From Bradyrhizobium sp. Rc3b (GTDB lineage: Bacteria; Pseudomonadota; Alphaproteobacteria; Rhizobiales; Xanthobacteraceae), in contig NZ_FOUS01000005.1 of the NCBI RefSeq assembly GCF_900114915.1, forward strand, positions 281,723 to 345,722: a DNA stretch of 64,000 nt. The letters run 5' to 3'. The notes under the pieces are model-generated. The model searched no databases and was not told the DNA's origin. It saw only the letters and a list, made by a program, of their open reading frames with translations. Below, piece after piece: positions 58,383 through 64,000 of this stretch. The position numbers were made by a program, and so were the translations under genes. Each line of letters starts with the position of its first letter. The first letter of the stretch is position 1.

Positions 58383-59252
58383 ATGACCGAAAAAAACTTC
58401 GAAGACGATTTTCTCAGCCACCAGTTCGAAGCCAGCAGGGACCATCTGCGCGCGGTCGCCTACCGCATGCTGGGCTCCGGCGCCGAGGTCGACGATGCCG
58501 TGCAGGAGGCCTGGCTGCGGGTCAGCCGCTACGACATGTCCGATGTTGCGAATTTGCGCGGCTGGTTGACGACCGTGGTCGCGCGCATCTGCCTCGACAT
58601 GCTGCGCGCACGGAAGTCGCGCAAGGAAGAGCCGATGGGCCCGCATGTGCCCGAGCCGCTCGACGAGACGCGGGAGCGCGAGGCGGAGATGGCCGATTCC
58701 GTCGGCGCGGCGCTGCTCGTCGTGCTCGAGACCTTGCAGCCGGCGGAGCGGCTCGCCTTCGTGCTGCACGACATGTTCGCAGTGCCCTTCGAGGAGATCG
58801 CGCCGATCGTCGGCCGCTCGGTCGACGCATCGCGGCAACTCGCGAGCCGGGCGCGGCGGCGCGTGCAGGGGGCGCCGGTGCCCGAGACCGACCTGTCGCG
58901 CCAGCGCGGAATCGTTGATGCCTTCCTCAAAGCGTCGCGCGAAGGCAATTTCGAGGGGCTGCTCGCCGTGCTCGACCCCGACGTCGTCTTCCGCGCCGAT
59001 CAGGCCGCGGTGCGGCTCGGCACGCTACCGGAGATCCGGGGCGCGGATGCGGTCGCACAGCTTTACAAGGGCCGCGCCCAGGCCGCGCGGACGGCACTGG
59101 TCGACGGCGAGATCGGCGTTGCCGTCATCCTCGGTGGCCAGCTGCGCATCGCGCTGCGCGTGACGTTCAAGGGCGAACGCATTGCCGGAATCGAGGCGCT
59201 GGCCGATGCGGAAGGGATCGCCGCGCTGGAGGTGGAGGTGCTGGAGGGTTGA
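58383..59252 (+). CDS. ECF sigma factor with C-terminal SnoaL-like domain (ECF41/SigJ-like)
   Basis: 289 residues: sigma region 2 (QFEASRDHLRAVAYRMLGSG, EAWLRVSRYD), region 4 (LQPAERLAFVLHDMFAVPFE, SRQLASRARRRVQG), then a SnoaL-like domain from about 180 (FLKASREGNFEGLLAVLDPD). In ECF41 proteins this domain contacts the core and controls activity without an anti-sigma factor, through DGGGK and NPDKL motifs. Here DGGGK reads ADQAAV and no NPDKL is seen, so it is a divergent member or a sister group. Two matching promoters lie in the divergent region. Confidence 0.88.
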   Translation: MTEKNFEDDFLSHQFEASRDHLRAVAYRMLGSGAEVDDAVQEAWLRVSRYDMSDVANLRGWLTTVVARICLDMLRARKSRKEEPMGPHVPEPLDETREREAEMADSVGAALLVVLETLQPAERLAFVLHDMFAVPFEEIAPIVGRSVDASRQLASRARRRVQGAPVPETDLSRQRGIVDAFLKASREGNFEGLLAVLDPDVVFRADQAAVRLGTLPEIRGADAVAQLYKGRAQAARTALVDGEIGVAVILGGQLRIALRVTFKGERIAGIEALADAEGIAALEVEVLEG

Positions 59253-59391
59253 GGCGGAGGTTTTTCCGCGAAAACAACCCCATGCACAGTAGACGATCAT
59301 AGCGATATCAATGACTTAGCGAAGCCGCGCGGGCGCCTTGGGCGCGGGCGCGCAGCTCGTCTTGACGCCCTCCCCCTCCCGCGATACCTTC

Positions 59392-59411
59392 GAATACGGA
59401 ATTCCGTATTC
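59392..59411. promoter_or_regulatory. Perfect 20-bp palindromic operator before the GntR gene
   Basis: GAATACGGAATTCCGTATTC reads the same on both strands. It ends 19 bases before the GTG start of the regulator, overlapping the likely promoter, so autorepression is expected. GntR/FCD proteins bind such short dyads. Confidence 0.85.
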
Positions 59412-59430
59412 CCTCGCAGGAGCTGCCGGC

Positions 59431-60108
59431 GTGATCCCTCTCGACCCGCTCCCAAACCTGATCGACCAGGTCTATGCCCGCATCCTGGAGGCGATCTCCG
59501 ACCGCACGCTTGAGCCCGGCCAGCGCATCCGGCAGAACGAGCTCGCCGACAAGCTTGGCGTGTCGCGCCAGCCTGTCTCGCATGCGCTGCACCTGCTGCA
59601 CCGCCAGGGCCTCGTCGCCGAGAGCGGCAAGCGCGGCTTCGAGGTCACCCAGCTCGATCCCGCGCGCATCCGCCAGCTCTACGAGGTGCGCGGCGCGATC
59701 GACGCGCTGGCCGCGCGGCTTGCGGCGAAGCGCGCCGCCAGCGACGCGGCAGGACGCGCGCGGCTGGAGGCTGCGTTCACCGCGGGGCGCGGCATTGACC
59801 GCAACACGACACTCACTGAACTGATCGTGCTCGACGTGAATTTTCACCGCGCGATCTATCAGCTCGCCGGCAATCCCGTGATCGAGGAGACGATCGCGCC
59901 GCAATGGCCGCATATGCGGCGTTCGATGGCGACAGTGCTGTCGGAGCTCGACTATCGCGGCAGCGCCTGGGCCGAGCACGCCGATATCGCCGGACACATT
60001 CTCGCGGGCGACGCGAAGGCCGCCGAAGCCGCCGCGCTGGCGCATGCGCAAACGGCGGGACGGATGACCGAGGAGAGATTGAGGGCGACGGAGGAAGCGG
60101 CGGCGTAG
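59431..60108 (+). CDS. GntR-family regulator, FCD (FadR-like) subgroup
   Basis: 225 residues from GTG 59431, chosen for its AGGAG eight bases upstream; the open frame reaches back through the operator to 59338 and cannot be used if the palindrome is promoter DNA. Winged helix: LIDQVYARILEAISDRTLEP, QRIRQNELADKLGVSRQPVS. FCD ligand domain: YEVRGAIDALAARLAAKRAA, ELIVLDVNFHRAIYQLAGNP and AEHADIAGHILAGDAKAAEA with metal-site histidines. It probably senses a carboxylic acid and controls the next three genes. Confidence 0.9.
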   Translation: MIPLDPLPNLIDQVYARILEAISDRTLEPGQRIRQNELADKLGVSRQPVSHALHLLHRQGLVAESGKRGFEVTQLDPARIRQLYEVRGAIDALAARLAAKRAASDAAGRARLEAAFTAGRGIDRNTTLTELIVLDVNFHRAIYQLAGNPVIEETIAPQWPHMRRSMATVLSELDYRGSAWAEHADIAGHILAGDAKAAEAAALAHAQTAGRMTEERLRATEEAAA

Positions 60109-60118
60109 CGATTTGCGC

Positions 60119-60205
60119 TGTCATTCCGGACGCGCGACGCGCGACTACGGTGCGCAAGTGCGCACCGGAGCTCGGTCCTGCGGACCGCCCCGGAGCGACG
60201 AAACG
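60119..60205. repeat. Degenerate palindromic repeat (TGTCATTCCGG type)
   Basis: Starts TGTCATTCCGGACGCGCG with GGTGCGCAAGTGCGCACC as an inner hairpin and a weak inverse CCCCGGAGCGACG at the end. Related to the copy at 27108-27198 but decayed. It lies between the GntR and dioxygenase genes. Confidence 0.55.
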
Positions 60206-60235
60206 ACAAATAAACAAAACAGGAGGAAACGACCC

Positions 60236-61036
60236 ATGAAACTGTCTCAGGAGCAATTGGAGTTCTTCCACCGCGAGGGCTGGCTGTTCCTGCCCGAGCT
60301 GTTCAATCAGGAGGAGGTCGATCTGCTGGCGCGCGAGGCGGTCGGCATCTACGACGCCAACCGTCCCGAAGTCTGGCGCGAGAAGAGCGGCGCGCCGCGC
60401 ACGGCGTTTGCCGCGCATCTTTACAATGAGGCGTTCGGCCTCCTCGGCGCGCATCCACGCATGATCGACCCGGTCGAGCAGCTGTTCGGCGAGCCCGTCT
60501 ACATGCACCAGTTCAAGATCAACGCGAAATCGGCCTTCACCGGCGACGTCTGGCAATGGCACCAGGATTACGGCACCTGGAAGCGCGACGACGGCATGCC
60601 GGAGCCGCGGGCCATGAATATCGCGATCTTCCTCGACGAGGTGATGCCGATCAACGGGCCTCTGATGCTGGTGCCGCGCAGCCAGAACGCCGGCGATCTC
60701 GAAGCCTCGCACGACCTCGCCACCACATCCTATCCGCTGTGGACGCTGGACGAGGCGACGGTGACGCGGCTGGTCGCGCAGGGCGGCATCGTGGCGCCGA
60801 CCGGCAAGCCAGGCGGCATGCTGATGTTCCACGGCAATCTCGTCCACGGCTCGGCCGGCAACATCACGCCCTTCCCGCGCAAGATCGTGTACCTGACGCT
60901 GAACGCGGTCTCGAACTACATCCGCAGCCCGACGCGGCCGGACTACATCGCACATCGCGACTTCGCCCCGATCAAGACGGTGGACGACGACGCGCTGCTG
61001 CGGCTTGCCCGTGCGCCGCGGCAGGCGGCGGAGTAA
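60236..61036 (+). CDS. PhyH-family Fe(II)/2-oxoglutarate dioxygenase, EctD-like
   Basis: 266 residues from ATG 60236 (AGGAGG upstream). Iron ligands His109 and Asp111 in WQWHQDYGTWKRDDGMP and a distal His (His204) in FHGNLVHGSAGN. The WQWHQDYGTWKRDDGMP stretch follows the ectoine hydroxylase signature (x-x-W-H-x-D-x-x-T-W-x-x-x-D-G-M-P) but no ectABC genes are present, so the substrate is likely a different small molecule. It hydroxylates using 2-oxoglutarate and oxygen in the cytoplasm. Probably the first catabolic step of the cluster. Confidence 0.88.
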   Translation: MKLSQEQLEFFHREGWLFLPELFNQEEVDLLAREAVGIYDANRPEVWREKSGAPRTAFAAHLYNEAFGLLGAHPRMIDPVEQLFGEPVYMHQFKINAKSAFTGDVWQWHQDYGTWKRDDGMPEPRAMNIAIFLDEVMPINGPLMLVPRSQNAGDLEASHDLATTSYPLWTLDEATVTRLVAQGGIVAPTGKPGGMLMFHGNLVHGSAGNITPFPRKIVYLTLNAVSNYIRSPTRPDYIAHRDFAPIKTVDDDALLRLARAPRQAAE

Positions 61037-61048
61037 GTAGGTCTCGCG

Positions 61049-61174
61049 CCCCGGACGCAGCGCAGCGCTTCTTCAGCGGTGCGCTGCTGAGCCGGGGCCC
61101 ATGCCGCGCTGATAGTTTCCTTTTTGGATCCCGGCTCTGCGCAGCAGCACTACGTGCTGCACCGCGTCCGGGAC
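61049..61174. repeat. Palindromic repeat (CCCCGGACGCAGCGC type)
   Basis: Opens CCCGGACGCAGCGCAGCGCT and closes ACCGCGTCCGGGA, with inner CTGAGCCGGGGCCCATGC/TCCCGGCTCTG arms. It sits between the dioxygenase and oxidoreductase genes. Confidence 0.7.
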
Positions 61175-61199
61175 ACGACCATTACCAGGACAATCCCCC

Positions 61200-62513
61200 A
61201 TGAACCTCTTCCGCCTACTCCAGGCCCGCGCGTCCGCCGGCAAGCCGGTCCGGGTCGCGCTGGTCGGCGCGGGCAAGTTCGGCTCGATGTTTCTGGCGCA
61301 GGTGCCGCATACGCCGGGGTTGGAGGTGCCCATCATCGTCGACATCGACCGCGACCGCGCGCGCGAGGCCTGCCGCACCGTCGGCTGGAGCGCCGAGCGG
61401 ATCGCCGCAACCGTCTTCACCGATGACGGCGCCCGCGCCATTGCCGGCGGCGCCATGGACGTGGTTGTGGAGGCGACCGGGAATCCCGCCGTCGGGATCA
61501 GGCATGCGCGCGCCGCGATCGCGGCGGGCAAGCATATCGTGATGGTGAATGTCGAGGCCGACGTGCTGGCAGGTCCGCTGCTCGCCGAGGAAGCGCGCAA
61601 AGCGGGCGTGGTCTATTCGCTCGCCTATGGCGACCAGCCGGCACTGACCGCCGAGATGGTCGACTGGGCCCGCGCCACCGGCTTCCGCGTCGTCGCCGCC
61701 GGTAAAGGCACAAAATATCTGCCGGCCTATCACGACGTGACGCCTGACGGCGTCTGGCAGCATTACGGCCTGACCGCGGGCGAAGCGCAGTCGGCCGGCA
61801 TGAATCCGCAGATGTTCAACTCGTTTCTCGACGGCACCAAATCAGCGATCGAGATGGCCGCGATCGCCAATGCCTGTGCCCTCGACGTGCCCACGGACGG
61901 CCTGCTGTTTCCGCCCTGCGGCGTCGACGATCTGCCGCACATTATGCGGCCGCGCTCGCATGGCGGCGTGCTGGAGCGGCCGGGCGTGGTCGAGGTCGTC
62001 TCCTCGCTCGAACGGGACGGGCGGCCGGTGTTTCGCGACCTCCGCTGGGGCGTCTATGTCGTGCTGGAGGCGCCGAACGACTATGCCGCCGACTGCTTCC
62101 GGCAATACGGTCTCAAGACCGACGGCAGCGGACGTTATGCGGCGATGTACAAGCCGTATCATCTGATCGGGCTCGAGCTGAACATCTCGGTGCTGTCGGC
62201 GGCGCTGCGGGGCGAGCCGACCGGCCAGGCCAGCGGCTTCCGCGGCGACGTTGCGGCAGTGGCCAAGCGCAATCTGCGCGCGGGCGAGATGCTGGACGGC
62301 GAAGGCGGCTATACGGTGTGGGGCAAGCTGGTACCGGCGGCCGCGAGCCTCAAGGCCGGCGCGCTGCCGATTGGCCTCGCCCACCGCCTGAAGCTGAAGC
62401 ACGACGTCACGCACGGCGCGGTGGTGCGCTGGAGCGACGTCGAGTTCGACGCCGGCAACGAGACGGTGAAGACGCGCAAGGCGATGGAGGCCGCGTTCGC
62501 AGCGCAGCATTGA
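61200..62513 (+). CDS. NAD(P)-dependent oxidoreductase with C-terminal SAF domain
   Basis: 437 residues. N-terminal Rossmann domain like homoserine dehydrogenase: VRVALVGAGKFGSMFLAQVP with IIVDIDRDRAREAC, then VVVEATGNPAVG and HIVMVNVEADVLAGPLLAEE. The C-terminal part (about 360-437), AKRNLRAGEMLDGEGGYTVW then LPIGLAHRLKLKHDV, is a SAF domain. The catalytic Lys pair of homoserine dehydrogenase is not obvious, so it probably oxidises a different hydroxy compound. Such genes neighbour dioxygenases and TRAP or ABC binding proteins in sugar-acid catabolism; substrate unknown. Confidence 0.82.
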   Translation: MNLFRLLQARASAGKPVRVALVGAGKFGSMFLAQVPHTPGLEVPIIVDIDRDRAREACRTVGWSAERIAATVFTDDGARAIAGGAMDVVVEATGNPAVGIRHARAAIAAGKHIVMVNVEADVLAGPLLAEEARKAGVVYSLAYGDQPALTAEMVDWARATGFRVVAAGKGTKYLPAYHDVTPDGVWQHYGLTAGEAQSAGMNPQMFNSFLDGTKSAIEMAAIANACALDVPTDGLLFPPCGVDDLPHIMRPRSHGGVLERPGVVEVVSSLERDGRPVFRDLRWGVYVVLEAPNDYAADCFRQYGLKTDGSGRYAAMYKPYHLIGLELNISVLSAALRGEPTGQASGFRGDVAAVAKRNLRAGEMLDGEGGYTVWGKLVPAAASLKAGALPIGLAHRLKLKHDVTHGAVVRWSDVEFDAGNETVKTRKAMEAAFAAQH

Positions 62514-62694
62514 GCGGCGCCACCGCAAGCTCAACCAAAGTGCGCTTGATTTGCGATCCCCCTTTGGTCATCCTGCACCTCGATCCGGGAACATAGAATT
62601 TCGGACGCAATAAAACGTCGGCCACCGGCGAAGACAAAGCGACGACAAGATCGCGATCCCTCGTCGAGGACTCGACAGGACAGGGAGGGACTAC

Positions 62695-63783
62695 ATGGAA
62701 CGTCGTAAATTCCTGACGGCGGGCGGGCTGGGCCTGGCCGCGAGTGCCGTTGCCGCGCCGGCCGTTGCGCAGTCGATGCCCGAGGTGAAATGGCGGTTAG
62801 CTGCGAGCTGGCCGAAATCACTCGATACGCTCTATGGCGGCTGCGAATATTTCTGCAAGCGCGTTGCCGAGATCACCGACAATCGTTTCCAGATCCAGCC
62901 CTTTGCCGCCGGCGAAATCGTGCCGGGCCTGCAAGTGCTCGACGCCGTCTCCAACGGCACCGTCGAGATGGGCAACACCGCTCTCTATTATTATTGGGGC
63001 AAGAACCCTGCATTTACCTTCGGCACATCGCTGCCGTTCGGTCTCAACACGCGCCAGCACATCTCCTGGCTGATCTGGAACGGCGGTCAGGAGATGCTCA
63101 ACGATCTCCTGAAGGAGCACAATGCCATCGGTGTCCCCACGGGTTCGACCGGCGCCCAGATGGGCGGTTGGTTCCGCAAGGAGATCAAGACCGTCGATGA
63201 TCTGAAGGGCCTGAAATTCCGCGTCGGCGGTTTCGCCGGCACCATCATCGCGAAGCTCGGCGGTGTGCCGCAGCAGATCGCGGCCGGCGATATCTATCCC
63301 GCCCTGGAGAAGGGCACGATCGACGCGGCGGAGTGGGTCGGGCCGTATGACGACGAGAAGCTCGGCTTCGTGAAGGTGGCAAAGTATTATTACTATCCGG
63401 GCTGGTGGGAAGGCACCGGCCAAGGCCATAACCTCATGAACCTCGAGAAGTGGAACGCGTTGCCGAAACATTATCAGGCGGCGATCTCGACGGCCTCGCT
63501 CGACACCTTCACCTGGGTGACCGGCAAGTACGATTCGGTAAATCCGCCCGCGCTCAAGCGGCTGCTCGCCGCCGGCGCGATCCTCAAGCCCTTCCCGCAG
63601 GAGGTGCTCGAGGCCTGCTACGGCGCGGCCAATGAGATCTACGCGGATCTCGCCAAGAGCAATCCGCATTTCGGCAAGATGTACTCGAGTCTCACCGCTT
63701 ATCGGGCCGACTCGCTTGCCTGGATGCAGGTGGCAGAACTCAGCTTCGACAGCTTCATGATGCGGATGCGGACGCGAACGTAA
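62695..63783 (+). CDS. TRAP transporter substrate-binding protein (DctP/TakP type)
   Basis: 362 residues with a twin-arginine-like signal MERRKFLTAGGLGLAASAVA, cleavage after VAQ. The mature protein has the DctP fold; FAAGEIVPGLQVLDAVSNGT, NTALYYYWGKNPAFTFGTSL, LKGLKFRVGGFAGTIIAKLG and DAAEWVGPYDDEKLGF resemble TakP, which binds 2-oxo acids. The last segment holds the carboxylate-binding arginine (KFRVGGF). No DctQ/DctM permease genes are in the window; they may lie elsewhere. Same strand as the SAF oxidoreductase (181-base gap) and followed by a strong terminator. Confidence 0.9.
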   Translation: MERRKFLTAGGLGLAASAVAAPAVAQSMPEVKWRLAASWPKSLDTLYGGCEYFCKRVAEITDNRFQIQPFAAGEIVPGLQVLDAVSNGTVEMGNTALYYYWGKNPAFTFGTSLPFGLNTRQHISWLIWNGGQEMLNDLLKEHNAIGVPTGSTGAQMGGWFRKEIKTVDDLKGLKFRVGGFAGTIIAKLGGVPQQIAAGDIYPALEKGTIDAAEWVGPYDDEKLGFVKVAKYYYYPGWWEGTGQGHNLMNLEKWNALPKHYQAAISTASLDTFTWVTGKYDSVNPPALKRLLAAGAILKPFPQEVLEACYGAANEIYADLAKSNPHFGKMYSSLTAYRADSLAWMQVAELSFDSFMMRMRTRT

Positions 63784-63812
63784 CTGCCTCGCGCTGCGAG
63801 GCGCGAAACGAC

Positions 63813-63845
63813 AAAAGCCCCGGAGATGTCTCCGGGGCTTTTTTT
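63813..63845 (+). terminator. Rho-independent terminator after the TRAP binding-protein gene
   Basis: AAAAGCCCCGGAG, loop ATGT, CTCCGGGGCTTTTTTT: a 9-bp GC-rich stem extended by A/T pairs and closed by a T-run, 30 bases after the stop. It marks the end of the GntR cluster. Confidence 0.92.
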
Positions 63846-63861
63846 CGCGGATGAAGGTCTC

Positions 63862-63952
63862 GTAGGGCGGGCAAAGCGGAGCGTGCCCACGCGTCTGTCT
63901 GAACCAGGAGGACGTGGGCACAGCGCGCCTCGCGCGCTTTTGCCCACCCTAC
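63862..63952. repeat. GTAGGGTGGGCAAAG palindromic repeat, copy 5
   Basis: Begins GTAGGGCGGGCAAAGCGGAG (one base from the family start) and ends GCGCTTTTGCCCACCCTAC, with inner GCGTGCCCACGCG/GACGTGGGCACAG arms. It is just beyond the terminator at 63813. Confidence 0.82.
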
Positions 63953-64000
63953 GGCTGCGAATGCGCGGCGCGAGCAACGGGGCCACAAACGTCTTCAGTT

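Noticed and set aside
62818..63921. 367-codon minus-strand frame over the TRAP binding-protein gene
   Set aside because: The real gene has a signal peptide and DctP motifs; the antisense frame starts inside a repeat and has no family signature.
1..64000. CRISPR arrays, rRNA, tRNA, insertion sequences, prophage genes
   Set aside because: I looked for regularly spaced direct repeats, tRNA T-arm sequences and transposase or integrase motifs and found none that I could support; a tRNA could be missed by eye.

Overview
The window is a chromosomal segment of a GC-rich alphaproteobacterium, most likely Bradyrhizobium or a close relative in the Nitrobacteraceae. The basis is gene content: a PhyR-NepR-EcfG general stress locus, an ornithine decarboxylase plus homospermidine synthase pair, tandem DUF3551 secreted proteins, an acyl-CoA dehydrogenase/feruloyl-CoA synthase cluster, and many palindromic intergenic repeats of the kinds common in that group. 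I see no rRNA, tRNA, insertion sequence, prophage or CRISPR array; it reads as ordinary core and catabolic chromosome.

Layout. 0-5 kb: end of gltB, gltD, an outer-membrane beta-barrel protein, and an arabinose-5-phosphate isomerase (kdsD type). 5-14.7 kb: a divergent carboxymuconolactone-decarboxylase-like/HxlR pair with two perfect operators; an NfeD/SPFH membrane pair; an orphan ABC-type binding protein; ferrochelatase; a MAPEG protein; and a coupled M3 peptidase-DUF1007-NicO metal transporter unit. 14.9-19.5 kb: a long leader RNA region (probable speF element), ornithine decarboxylase, a GNAT protein, a RidA protein and homospermidine synthase, together a homospermidine locus. 20-27.8 kb: MgtC-like protein; a six-gene zinc operon behind a Zur box (His-rich membrane peptide, ABC ATPase, permease, zinc-binding protein, COG0523 GTPase, WD40 protein); two overlapping half-size permeases; Fe-type superoxide dismutase. 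28-32.6 kb: GNAT, MATE exporter, DUF2147, a DUF3095 protein with a cyclase-like core, and two small unknown genes.

32.7-43.9 kb: a four-gene acyl-activation set (FATP-like ligase, free-standing acyl carrier protein, second AMP-forming ligase, ketoreductase); twin DUF3551 genes; htpG; the stress-response locus phyR/nepR/ecfG; a nitroreductase. 44-55.4 kb: a large beta-oxidation-style cluster for an aromatic or branched acid, with three acyl-CoA dehydrogenases, a feruloyl-CoA-synthase-like ligase, a crotonase, a short-chain dehydrogenase, a TetR regulator, and divergently a thiolase and another acyl-CoA ligase. 55.4-59.3 kb: ogt, tandem alpha/beta hydrolases, and an AhpD-like gene divergent from a SnoaL-bearing ECF sigma factor, with two overlapping face-to-face promoters matching the ECF41 motif. 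59.4-63.8 kb: a GntR (FCD) regulator behind a perfect 20-bp palindrome, an EctD-like dioxygenase, a SAF-domain oxidoreductase and a TRAP binding protein, ended by a strong terminator.

The best candidates for something new are the zinc operon with its WD40 partner, the acyl carrier protein/ligase/reductase unit, the GntR-dioxygenase-SAF cluster, and the paired SnoaL-ECF promoters. None can be called novel without database searches. Product names rest on my reading of motifs in the translated frames; start codons were reassessed against upstream Shine-Dalgarno sequences and several differ from the longest open frame.
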